This document shows positions 31,577-40,154 of a stretch of 64,000 bases of DNA, piece after piece; within the stretch, counting starts at the first letter, position 1, and each line of letters begins with the position of its first letter. The notes beneath the pieces were generated by a model. That model saw only the letters and a program-made list of their open reading frames with translations. It searched no databases and was not told where the DNA came from. Source of the DNA: Clostridiales bacterium. GTDB taxonomy: Bacteria; Bacillota; Clostridia; Saccharofermentanales; Saccharofermentanaceae. The stretch spans positions 1 through 64,000 of the forward strand of contig JAFVAY010000006.1 in assembly GCA_017480325.1 (NCBI GenBank), written 5' to 3'. Made by a program: the position numbers and the translations under genes.

Positions 31577-34339
31577 TTATTTTTCGCCCTTAGAGGTACC
31601 CTTGATGGCCTTATATATCTCGCTGGAGGCGAAGGGTATCACGGATAAAGGTATGATCACAAGCCATGCTGCCGCGTTAAGTGCCACGTTGTCAAAGATG
31701 CTGTTGACGCCCGGGATATAGATGACCGCCAGAAGAAGCAGCATGGACACGCCTACGGCTATGTTCATCATCTTATTGGAGAAGAAGCCGAGCTTAAACA
31801 CCGACATTCTCTCGGATCTCGAAGCATAGGCTCTCAGAAGCTCCGCGATGATAAGCGTGGTAAAGGCTACCGTACGGGCTCCCATCAGGCTTTCCACATC
31901 AGATGAGAAGAAAAAACCGTTGTTATGTGTTAACGGGATCAGGAAGGCCGCCGCTACACATACGAAGATGGCAAAGGCCTGTACGATGAGGTGTGTCATC
32001 ATGGACTTGTTGATGATAGGCTCTCCCTTAGGTCTCGGGGGAAGCTTCATAATGCCGGGCTCTCCCTTCTCACGTCCCAGAGCAAGAGCCGGGAAGGAAT
32101 CGGTGACCAGGTTAAGCCAGAGAAGCTGAATAGCCGTCAAGGGTGCGGCGATGCCCGGGATAACCGAATTAGGAATTAAAGACAACAGGAATATAACCAG
32201 TATCTCGCCGATGTTACAGGACAGAAGGAAGCTCACGAATTTTCTTATATTCGCATAGATGATCCTTCCCTCCTCTACCGCCTTAACGATGGTAGCGAAG
32301 TTATCGTCCATAAGGATCATATCCGCGGAATTCTTGGCTACATCGGTTCCGGTAATGCCCATGGCGACTCCGATGTCGGCAGACTTCAGAGCCATGGCAT
32401 CGTTAACGCCGTCACCTGTCATGGATGCGATATGGTTATTGGCCTTAAGCGCAGTAACAATGCGGACCTTATGCTCAGGCGATACTCTGGCATAGACATT
32501 AGTATTCTCACACGCCACGCGAAGTTCCTCATCCGAGATCTTATCAAGCTCGGCACCGGACAGAGCCTGGGCGTCACCGTCCATCATCTCTAGGTTCTCG
32601 GCGATGGCCACAGCGGAATCCTTAAAGTCGCCCGTGATCATGACAGTTCTGATGCCGGCCTCCTTGCAGACTGCGATGGCATCCTTAGCCTCCTTACGGG
32701 CAGGATCGATCATTCCGATAAGACCTAAGAATATAAGCTCGCCCTCATGCTCGAAGTCAGGCTCGATCCCCTCGTTATGAACTCTGTAGGCGAAGGCCAA
32801 AACTCTTATGGCCTTACATGCGAACTCATGATTCTGATCGGCAATTCTCTTCTTAAGCTCATCCGTCATAGCGACAGGGCCGTCTTTAGTCTCCACATAT
32901 GCACATCTGTCGAGGATGATATCCGGGGCACCCTTGGTATAGGATATAAGCTTTCCTTCCTTGATCCTCGAATGATAAGTAGTCATCATCTTCCTGTCGG
33001 AATCGAAGGGGAGCTCGATGATTCTCGGATACTTATCCATAGTCTCAGGCCTGTTCATACCGACCTTCATGCCGAGAGTGGTAAGAGAGCCCTCTGTAGG
33101 ATCTCCGATGCAGGTATACTCGCCGTCATCATTCTTAACGATGCTGGCGTCATTACAAAGAACAGCGGCTCTGATGAGAGTCTCAAGTTTACCTTCCGGC
33201 TTAACTTCCTTCTCGGCCTTATCGATAAGCTTACCCTCGGGAGCATAGCCGTTACCCTCTACATCTATTACCTGATCTCCGTCATAGAGGACCTTAACGG
33301 TCATTTGATTCTGTGTAAGTGTACCGGTCTTATCGGAGCAGATAACATCTACACAGCCGAGAGTCTCAACTGCAAGAAGTCTCTTTACGATAGCGTTATT
33401 CTCGGCCATCTTGGTCATACCGATAGCAAGAACTATAGTTACTACAGCCGCCAGGCCCTCAGGGATCGCCGCTACCGCAAGGGATACAGCCGTCATCAGG
33501 GCATCAGTAACGCTCTCGTGCTGAACAAGCACGTCCACAGCAAAAACTACGATACATACTGCGATACATACGATTGCCAGGATCTTTCCCAGGTGGTTAA
33601 GGTTCTTCTGTAACGGAGTGACCTCATCCTCCATACTGGACAGCTTATTGGCGATCTTCCCAAGCTCTGTGTTACGGCCGGTCCCGACTACTACACCTCT
33701 TGCTCTTCCGTAGGTCACAGAGGTACCCATGAACAGCATATTTTTACGGTCACCGAGAGCGCAGTCATCATCAAGGATCAACGTGGCGTCCTTCTCTACT
33801 GCCACGGACTCACCTGTTAAGGATGCCTCCTCGGCCTTAAGTGAGCTCGATGACAGAAGTCTGATATCCGCAGAGATCGCATCTCCGGCATCTATGGCAA
33901 CAATATCACCTTCCACAAGCAGGGACGAGTCGATCATTACGACCTCTCCGTCTCTTATGACCTTAGTCTGAGGGGAACTCATCTTCTTAAGGGCTGCCAG
34001 CGCCTGATCGGCCTTGCCCTCCTGATATACACCTAAGATGGCATTAAGTATAACGATGGCGAGGATAACAATAACATCTACCCAGCCCTCGAAGCCTTCA
34101 TTGCTCTTGATAGCCATGAATGCGGACAGTATAGCCGCCGCTATAAGGATAATTACCATGGCATCGGCAAACTGTGCCAGGAATCTCTTCCACAGAGGGG
34201 TCTTCTGCTCCTCCCCCAGTGTATTGGGGCCGAACTCCTCCAGACGCTTCTGGGCTTCGGCCTTAGTTAAGCCTACCGACTCGTCGGTTGTAAGCTTCTT
34301 AATTACTTCCTCAGTACTTACTGCGAATGACTTTTCCAA
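31577..34339 (-). CDS. calcium-translocating P-type ATPase (SERCA/PMCA type)
   Basis: 920 residues of the P2-type family: N-terminal cation ATPase domain, TGES near 175, PEGLAAVVTI with the membrane-4 ion ligand, CSDKTGTLTQ phosphorylation site near residue 335, TGDGVNDAMALK, and a C-terminal set of six membrane segments with NLVTDSFPA. It resembles Listeria LMCA1-like pumps that export Ca2+. The start codon is TTG at 34339, supported by GGGAGG 8 nt upstream; there is no ATG between that site and the conserved N terminus. Confidence 0.92.
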   Translation of the reverse strand: MEKSFAVSTEEVIKKLTTDESVGLTKAEAQKRLEEFGPNTLGEEQKTPLWKRFLAQFADAMVIILIAAAILSAFMAIKSNEGFEGWVDVIVILAIVILNAILGVYQEGKADQALAALKKMSSPQTKVIRDGEVVMIDSSLLVEGDIVAIDAGDAISADIRLLSSSSLKAEEASLTGESVAVEKDATLILDDDCALGDRKNMLFMGTSVTYGRARGVVVGTGRNTELGKIANKLSSMEDEVTPLQKNLNHLGKILAIVCIAVCIVVFAVDVLVQHESVTDALMTAVSLAVAAIPEGLAAVVTIVLAIGMTKMAENNAIVKRLLAVETLGCVDVICSDKTGTLTQNQMTVKVLYDGDQVIDVEGNGYAPEGKLIDKAEKEVKPEGKLETLIRAAVLCNDASIVKNDDGEYTCIGDPTEGSLTTLGMKVGMNRPETMDKYPRIIELPFDSDRKMMTTYHSRIKEGKLISYTKGAPDIILDRCAYVETKDGPVAMTDELKKRIADQNHEFACKAIRVLAFAYRVHNEGIEPDFEHEGELIFLGLIGMIDPARKEAKDAIAVCKEAGIRTVMITGDFKDSAVAIAENLEMMDGDAQALSGAELDKISDEELRVACENTNVYARVSPEHKVRIVTALKANNHIASMTGDGVNDAMALKSADIGVAMGITGTDVAKNSADMILMDDNFATIVKAVEEGRIIYANIRKFVSFLLSCNIGEILVIFLLSLIPNSVIPGIAAPLTAIQLLWLNLVTDSFPALALGREKGEPGIMKLPPRPKGEPIINKSMMTHLIVQAFAIFVCVAAAFLIPLTHNNGFFFSSDVESLMGARTVAFTTLIIAELLRAYASRSERMSVFKLGFFSNKMMNIAVGVSMLLLLAVIYIPGVNSIFDNVALNAAAWLVIIPLSVIPFASSEIYKAIKGTSKGEK

Positions 34340-34459
34340 TTCGTGTTCCTCCCGGTCATAATTCCCTCGGAATTTGACAACAAGATGATTATAAATTACA
34401 TATTGTTTTTTTCAAGAAAAATGTAGAATTAGAAGTAATAAAAAAGCACGGAGATAAAG

Positions 34460-35596
34460 ATGAAGGTATTCCTAAGAATAATCGGGATGATTTTTCTTTT
34501 CCTCATATCCACCCTCGCCATCGCCTTCGTAGGCTTCTACGGAGCCATGAGAATAGCGGTTGACGGCCCGTCACAGCACTTCAGAGAGATCTTCGTTTCC
34601 TCCCTGATGGAATCAAGCGCAGGACCTCTGGCAGCGAGGCTGGTGCTGACAGATGCACAGATCAACGAGATCCTGTCTAATAACCAGACTGTTGTTTTCG
34701 ATGAGATTACGGATACATCCCTTGTTAGCGTAATGAGAGATGAAGCTGATGCCGCTGCGGCTGCCGCTCGACAGGCAGGCATAGACGCCGCCAATGACCT
34801 TGATCCTGACGGAGACGGCATAGAGCTTCATGAGATATCAAGTCCAATGTATCACGGCATGATGATGATCGTTTACGACCCCTCACGGGTGATCGTCGGC
34901 ACCATAGACAGCTACACTCACTCAGCCGCCGGCATGACCCTTCCGCAGCTTATCGATAAATACGGCGGCGTCGCGGGTATCAACGGAGGTCAATACGAGG
35001 ACGAGAACGGACTCGGGATCGGAGGCTGGCCTATAGGAGTCGTAATCTCCCAGGGAGTAGACAGAAGCACCGGCGAATATATTGATCCCATGGCCGAGGA
35101 GGCCTTGGACGAGAACGGCAACCCTGTTCCCGTGGAGCCTCAGACGAGCTGGCCTACAGTGGGATTTAATCAGGATGATATTCTGGTGGTGGGACACATG
35201 GGATCAGGCTATGCGCAGAGCATTGGACTTCGGGATGCAGTATCCTTCGGTCCCTCTCTTATCGTTAACGGTGTGGCTGCCAACTATAGCGGCGTCGGCG
35301 GAGGCCTTAATCCCAGAACAGCCATAGGACAGAGAGCAGACGGTGCGGTGCTTATGCTTTGTATCGAAGGAAGAAGATCAAGCTCTATGGGAGCCACTAT
35401 GGCTGATCTTATCGACATAATGGTGGAATACGGCGCGGTAAATGCCTTTAACCTTGACGGAGGCATGTCCTCCTCTATGTGGTATAACGGCGAGGAGATC
35501 GTGAATAACGCTCAGCTGCGGCAGGAAAGGGCTATCCCTACGGCATTCATCGTATTGCCTCAGCAAACGGCGGAGGGTGCAAATGAAGAAGCATAA
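34460..35596 (+). CDS. phosphodiester glycosidase family protein
   Basis: 378 residues. An N-terminal membrane segment (about 8-28) is followed by the NAGPA-like phosphodiester glycosidase domain: GINGGQY, NPRTAIGQRADG, GRRSSSMGATMADL and NAFNLDGGMSS. Bacterial relatives remove sugar phosphodiester groups or act on exopolysaccharides and wall glycans outside the membrane. GGAG precedes the ATG. Coupled by overlap to the next membrane protein, so the two probably form one envelope function. Confidence 0.9.
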   Translation: MKVFLRIIGMIFLFLISTLAIAFVGFYGAMRIAVDGPSQHFREIFVSSLMESSAGPLAARLVLTDAQINEILSNNQTVVFDEITDTSLVSVMRDEADAAAAAARQAGIDAANDLDPDGDGIELHEISSPMYHGMMMIVYDPSRVIVGTIDSYTHSAAGMTLPQLIDKYGGVAGINGGQYEDENGLGIGGWPIGVVISQGVDRSTGEYIDPMAEEALDENGNPVPVEPQTSWPTVGFNQDDILVVGHMGSGYAQSIGLRDAVSFGPSLIVNGVAANYSGVGGGLNPRTAIGQRADGAVLMLCIEGRRSSSMGATMADLIDIMVEYGAVNAFNLDGGMSSSMWYNGEEIVNNAQLRQERAIPTAFIVLPQQTAEGANEEA

Positions 35597-36740
35597 TACC
35601 GATAAGGCTCCTGTCAAAGCCTCCGTTAAGAGAAGAAAGAAAAACAAGAAGACAGTTCACATCTATATCCTTGTACTTCTGCTCTGGCTTCTTGCCGGAA
35701 CCTACGTGATCCTTCACTATTACGGAGTATTTAACAGCTTCCTCATAGACTATGAGGCCTCGTATCAGGCATCCCAGCCGATACTTGCCATGAATGATGT
35801 ATTCACTCACTTCGAGCAAAGAGACATCGAGTATATTTGGCAGAATATGTCCGTTCATCCGACAGTATCCATATACGAATCCGAGGACACGGTCAAAAAC
35901 TACATGCTTAAGATGATAGAGGGCAAGACACTGACCTTCAAGGAATCGGGTGAATACACCGCCGAGAATCCCTGCTACGCTGTCGAGGCAGACGGCTATG
36001 TGGTGGGGACTGTAACCTTGGCAAGAGATCTTACGGTATCAGGCGAATACGGCTTCCCTACCTGGGTGCTGTCAGATATATCCTTCCCGGCACTTCCTCT
36101 CGAGGGAGCGACCATCACACTTCCCTCCAATTCCACGGTTTATATCAACGGAATCGCTCTTGATGACACATATATAACGGAAGAGACCACAGTCGGCGAG
36201 AACGAGCTTCAGTATGTAGAGCCCTACGGAACAATTCCGGGCTTCACCACATACGCCGTATCAGGGCTGTACGAGGAGCCTGTGGTGACAGTCAAAGACT
36301 ATATGGGTGCAGACTGTCCCGTGGAATATAATGCGGATTTTGATCTGTACAGCGCGGATTATTCTTCGAATCACGAAGAAAGAGAATACCTTGAGCAGTT
36401 CGGTATCGACTTCACGACACTGTTTGCCAACGTTATCTCCATGGACGCGGATATTACCGAGCTTGATCCCTACTTCCCGCCCAACAGCCTTGCCTACGAT
36501 TATATAAGCCGTAATACGGCCTTAAGATACTTCACAGGTCACGGAGCAGTATCCATAGAGAATGAAGAGGTTCGCGAATTCATAGCCTATAACGAGGATA
36601 CGGTATACATGGAGGTCTATATCGAGCAATGGATGCAGATAGGCTGGGGAGGCTCAGACCCGGAGGTGGTTCCCACAACAGGGCATCTTTACTGCTGTAG
36701 GATAGACGGTCAATGGCAGATCGCAGGAATAAGATACTGA
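35583..36740 (+). CDS. membrane-anchored hypothetical protein (NTF2-like plus beta domains)
   Basis: 385 residues; ATG 35583 is chosen because GGAGG at 35572-35576 lies 6 nt upstream. A basic tail (KRRKKNKK) and one membrane segment (about 27-48) leave ~335 residues outside. The first part (LAMNDVFTHFEQRDIEYIWQN to DISFPALP) resembles NTF2-like or MecA-N domains; the remainder is beta-rich and ends in a typical strand pattern. Not recognised as a named family. It overlaps the glycosidase gene by 14 nt. A terminator shared with the opposing tRNAs follows. Confidence 0.7.
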   Translation: MKKHNTDKAPVKASVKRRKKNKKTVHIYILVLLLWLLAGTYVILHYYGVFNSFLIDYEASYQASQPILAMNDVFTHFEQRDIEYIWQNMSVHPTVSIYESEDTVKNYMLKMIEGKTLTFKESGEYTAENPCYAVEADGYVVGTVTLARDLTVSGEYGFPTWVLSDISFPALPLEGATITLPSNSTVYINGIALDDTYITEETTVGENELQYVEPYGTIPGFTTYAVSGLYEEPVVTVKDYMGADCPVEYNADFDLYSADYSSNHEEREYLEQFGIDFTTLFANVISMDADITELDPYFPPNSLAYDYISRNTALRYFTGHGAVSIENEEVREFIAYNEDTVYMEVYIEQWMQIGWGGSDPEVVPTTGHLYCCRIDGQWQIAGIRY

Positions 36741-36772
36741 TATAACGACGATAACGATTGATTAAGCCATAC

Positions 36773-36798
36773 AAAAAGCTCCGCGTGATGCGGAGCTT
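36773..36798 (-). terminator. terminator of the Val-Asp-Phe tRNA operon
   Basis: Stem AAGCTCCGC / GCGGAGCTT with a 5-nt loop; five T follow on the minus strand. On the plus strand it is followed by ATTT, so it may also serve the convergent gene. Confidence 0.85.
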
Positions 36799-36801
36799 AT
36801 T

Positions 36802-36877
36802 TGGTGCTCAGAGACAGAATCGAACTGCCGACACGGGGATTTTCAGTCCCCTGCTCTACCGACTGAGCTATCTGAGC
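36802..36877 (-). tRNA. tRNA-Phe (anticodon GAA), CCA encoded
   Basis: Acceptor GCTCAGA/TCTGAGC, D-arm TAGCTCAGTCGGTAGAGC, anticodon loop CTGAAAA (GAA), T-arm with GTTCGATTC, discriminator A and encoded CCA at the 36802 end. Third gene of the Val-Asp-Phe operon. Confidence 0.95.
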
Positions 36878-36908
36878 AAACTATTACCGGTCCAAAGACC
36901 GGTAATAA

Positions 36909-36985
36909 TGGCGACGCAGAAGGGGCTCGAACCCTCGACCTCCAGCGTGACAGGCTGGCATTCTAACCAGCTGAACTACTGCGCC
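36909..36985 (-). tRNA. tRNA-Asp (anticodon GTC), CCA encoded
   Basis: Acceptor GGCGCAG/CTGCGTC with one G-T pair, anticodon loop CTGTCAC (GTC), T-loop GGTTCGAGCCC, discriminator G and encoded CCA. Middle gene of the operon. Confidence 0.95.
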
Positions 36986-36990
36986 GTTTG

Positions 36991-37066
36991 TGGTGGAAAC
37001 TACAGGGCTCGAACCTGTGACCCTCTGCTTGTAAGGCAGATGCTCTCCCAGCTGAGCTAAGCTTCC
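36991..37066 (-). tRNA. tRNA-Val (anticodon TAC), CCA encoded
   Basis: Acceptor GGAAGCT/AGTTTCC, D-arm TAGCTCAGCTGGGAGAGC, anticodon loop CTTACAA (TAC), T-loop GGTTCGAGCCC, encoded CCA. First gene of the operon. Confidence 0.95.
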
Positions 37067-37105
37067 AAAGTAGCCGGTACGCTTCCCTTTTCGAAGCGCA
37101 AAAGA

Positions 37106-37134
37106 AGTATATCGAATGTCACCATAGATGTCAA
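37106..37134 (-). promoter_or_regulatory. promoter of the Val-Asp-Phe tRNA operon
   Basis: Consensus-quality promoter on the minus strand: TTGACA (37134-37129), 17-nt spacer, TATACT (37111-37106), just after the sulP stop. Confidence 0.88.
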
Positions 37135-37143
37135 CTTGTTTTT

Positions 37144-38805
37144 TCAGCTTTTTTGAGATGCGCTACCGAGGGCATGAGAGGCCACGTAATCCTCGAGATT
37201 GGGGTAAAAGTGCTCCCTTCCCACCTGCTCCTGGAAGCCTATCTTCTCCAGAGCCTGATCGACCTCGCTGTTAAGACCTACGAAGCAGAAATCCGAGCCC
37301 ATGCCTTTGATGTACTCTATCGCTTCCACGAACTCGGTCTCTGCGGACACGTCAACGAAGACCACGCCACGGAAGGACAGAATATAGGTCTCATACCTCT
37401 TCTCGCACTTCTCGATAGCCTTCTTAAGCTGCTTGCCGTTAGCGAAGAAGTAAGCCCCGACACTGTAGACGATAGCCACGTCCCTGTTATCTATCAGGGT
37501 CTCTTCCTCCACATTCACACGAATATCCGCGAGCTTGCTTATAGTCATGATCATGGACAGGGCGACACCTATCACGATGGCGTAAGTAAGGTCAAGGACT
37601 ACCGTGGCGGCCATAGTAACGAAGCACAGCACGACAGCATCCTTGAGCCCGTGTGCGAAATACCCCTTAATGGTCTTAAAGTCATTCATCTTATAAGAAG
37701 TGACGAACAGCACACCCGCCAGAGCAGAATAAGGAACCAGCCCGATCAAGGGCGATAGAACGAACATACAGAGGATGAGGAACAAGGACTGAAAGACCGA
37801 CGTGAGTCTGGTCCTGCAGCCGCTCTTGATGGCGACAGAGGTCCTCGCTATAGCTGCGGTCGAAGGCACACCGCCCATGAATGGCACAGTCATGTTGGCA
37901 AGTCCCTGAGCTATAAGCTCTACGTTGGAATCGAACTTCTCCTTCTTCATGGACGCCGCGGCTGTACCGCACAGAAGGCTCTCGATCATTCCGAGAAGTG
38001 CGATGGTAACGGCATAACCGCTTATGGACCTTAACATAGTAATATCAACCGCGCTGATATTAAGAACCTCAGCATTAACAAGCGAGCTCGGAATGGAGCC
38101 TATGGTCTTGACCGGCATCTCTATCAGGGCACAGATCGCAGTAGCTATTATGATGGCGATCAATGAAGCAGGAACATAACGGGATATCTTCTTGGGACAC
38201 ACTGCCATGATCACGATCACTATCAGTGTTATGGCTAAGGTCGGAACGCTTGTATCCTTGACATTGGAGAAAAATGCCATGAGCTTCCCTATTGTCCCCT
38301 CTCCTGAGGCATTGACCCCGAAGGCATTTCCGAGCTGCCCTATGGCGATAACCAACGCGATGCCGGAGGTGAACCCGGTAACCACCGGCTTGGGAATAAA
38401 CTGAACGAAACGTCCGAAACGAAGAAGGCCCGCCGCCAGAAGTATAACGCCCGACATAAAGGTAGCCATGAACATTCCCTGAAGTCCGTACTGACCGGAC
38501 ACTATGGTACCGAGTATCACTGCCATGGCTCCTGTGGGACCCGATATCTGGAAGGAGCCTCCGCCCAGAATGCCAGAGACTATACCTGCGACGATAGCAG
38601 TTATAAGACCTCCGGCTATACCTAGTGCCAAGTGCTCCTGATCAACGCTGGCGGCACCGAAGGCCAGAGCCAGGGGCAATGCCACCGCTCCTACCGTAAT
38701 ACCTGCCGTAAGATCGTTGATCAGATACTTGCTGTTATAGCCCTTGAATTCGTTCTTAAATATCTTCCCGTAATGGGCAAAAAACGGTCTTTTCTTCTTA
38801 CTCAT
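37144..38805 (-). CDS. SulP-family anion transporter
   Basis: 553 residues from ATG 38805, with GGGAG 5 nt upstream. About twelve membrane segments, beginning with DLTAGITVGAVALPLALAFGAA and the QISGPTGAMAVIL segment of the SLC26/SulP fold, are followed by a C-terminal STAS domain (about 440-540). Substrates in the family include sulfate, bicarbonate and dicarboxylates; nothing nearby points to one. The tRNA promoter starts directly after its stop. Confidence 0.92.
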   Translation of the reverse strand: MSKKKRPFFAHYGKIFKNEFKGYNSKYLINDLTAGITVGAVALPLALAFGAASVDQEHLALGIAGGLITAIVAGIVSGILGGGSFQISGPTGAMAVILGTIVSGQYGLQGMFMATFMSGVILLAAGLLRFGRFVQFIPKPVVTGFTSGIALVIAIGQLGNAFGVNASGEGTIGKLMAFFSNVKDTSVPTLAITLIVIVIMAVCPKKISRYVPASLIAIIIATAICALIEMPVKTIGSIPSSLVNAEVLNISAVDITMLRSISGYAVTIALLGMIESLLCGTAAASMKKEKFDSNVELIAQGLANMTVPFMGGVPSTAAIARTSVAIKSGCRTRLTSVFQSLFLILCMFVLSPLIGLVPYSALAGVLFVTSYKMNDFKTIKGYFAHGLKDAVVLCFVTMAATVVLDLTYAIVIGVALSMIMTISKLADIRVNVEEETLIDNRDVAIVYSVGAYFFANGKQLKKAIEKCEKRYETYILSFRGVVFVDVSAETEFVEAIEYIKGMGSDFCFVGLNSEVDQALEKIGFQEQVGREHFYPNLEDYVASHALGSASQKS

Positions 38806-38830
38806 GAACACTCCCGATCGAATGATAAGA

Positions 38831-39298
38831 TCATCTTACATAGTAAATGTAGAGATACGCATGCTCTCCTTCTTCAAGATCGATAAAATGGATCACGCTG
38901 TGCCCGCCGGGCAATTCAGCCTCGTGGAGCCAGATTGTGGAGCCCGTTACAGGCTCCGGCTTGATCCTAACGTATGAATAATAGTTATCGTACATATACT
39001 GTGACATAGAGTCGAACTCGGCATGGCTTATCATGTCCCCCGAGTCACCGAATCCGTCCACGAAGCAGGTAAGGATCTCCTCCGGATTAGAAGGGTCTAT
39101 CTCGATCTTTGCCTCATACGCTACACGGTAGAACATGAAGCCGTGCTTATCTATATCCACAAGCTTCGTATCAGCAGGCAGTTCATAGGGCAAGGTTCGA
39201 CTTATAAGAGCGGAGCTTCTGTCATAAAGTGCACACACCGCCAGAAGCAGGACCATAACTACAGTTACAATGATCAGATTCTTCTCTTTCTTTGTCAT
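38831..39298 (-). CDS. hypothetical single-pass membrane protein
   Basis: 155 residues; ATG 39298 is preferred because GAGG lies 8 nt upstream. One N-terminal membrane segment (LIIVTVVMVLLLAVCALY) is followed by ~120 extracytoplasmic residues rich in acidic and aromatic positions. No family recognised. It follows tatD by 13 nt and is the last gene of metG-tatD. Confidence 0.65.
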   Translation of the reverse strand: MTKKEKNLIIVTVVMVLLLAVCALYDRSSALISRTLPYELPADTKLVDIDKHGFMFYRVAYEAKIEIDPSNPEEILTCFVDGFGDSGDMISHAEFDSMSQYMYDNYYSYVRIKPEPVTGSTIWLHEAELPGGHSVIHFIDLEEGEHAYLYIYYVR

Positions 39299-39311
39299 AG
39301 ACATTACCTCA

Positions 39312-40154
39312 TCATATACGGAACAGCTTCTCACCGTTCTTCTTTGTTATATCAGCGACAGCCCTGGGCTCCATCCCTTTGATCTGAGCGATCTTCTCCA
39401 CTACGTAAGGAACAAAGGCCGGTTCATTCGTCATACCTCGATTAGGCTCCGGTGTAAGGTAGGGACTGTCAGTCTCTACTACTATCCTGTCCATAGGGCA
39501 TATCTCGCATACCTTGGGAGTTTTCTTGTTGTTCTTGAAGGTCAGCGGACCATCGAAGCCTATATAGAATCCCATCCTAATAAGCTCAGAGGCAACCTCC
39601 GCCGAACAGGAGCAGCAATGACAGACTCCCGGCGTCTCCAGAAATCTGCCTCTTCTTCTGAAGGAATTAAGTATATCGAGACAATCCCCCGCTGCGTCTC
39701 TCTCGTGAAGAATGAACGGGATATCGTACTCGAACGAGAGCTCCAGCTGCTTCGCGAAGACCTCCCTCTGGACGTCACGGGGGGAATGATCGTAATAGTA
39801 ATCAAGACCTATCTCGCCTATGGCCTTTATCCTGAGCTCCTGTCGCTTGCCTATCATATCGATAATGAAGGTCTCCGCGTCCTCATCATAGGACGAAGCC
39901 TCGTGCGGGTGAACTCCGACTGATGCATAGAGCGTAACGCCCTCATATCCGTTCCAACGCTGAGCGTACTCCACCGCCAAACGGCTGGTGGCAACGTTAT
40001 CCGCAGGGATAAGCACAGTATCCACTCCGCATGAAGAGGCGCGTCTCAGCTCCTCCTCCGGAGAATCACACTTGTCGTCGTAAAGATGAGCATGCGTGTC
40101 AAATACCCCCGAGTGACCTTCAGGATATTTGGCTACTCTGGGGCCGTGGGACAT
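39312..40154 (-). CDS. tatD: TatD-family metal-dependent DNase
   Basis: 280 residues of the amidohydrolase-fold TatD family: DTHAHLYDD near residue 19 (first metal histidines), GEIGLDYYYD near residue 118, HCCSCSAE and VETDSPYLTP. Known members are 3'-5' exonucleases or deoxyribonucleases involved in repair. The metal residues are all present. In Firmicutes it commonly follows metG. Its ATG overlaps the metG stop by 1 nt. Confidence 0.93.
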   Translation of the reverse strand: MSHGPRVAKYPEGHSGVFDTHAHLYDDKCDSPEEELRRASSCGVDTVLIPADNVATSRLAVEYAQRWNGYEGVTLYASVGVHPHEASSYDEDAETFIIDMIGKRQELRIKAIGEIGLDYYYDHSPRDVQREVFAKQLELSFEYDIPFILHERDAAGDCLDILNSFRRRGRFLETPGVCHCCSCSAEVASELIRMGFYIGFDGPLTFKNNKKTPKVCEICPMDRIVVETDSPYLTPEPNRGMTNEPAFVPYVVEKIAQIKGMEPRAVADITKKNGEKLFRI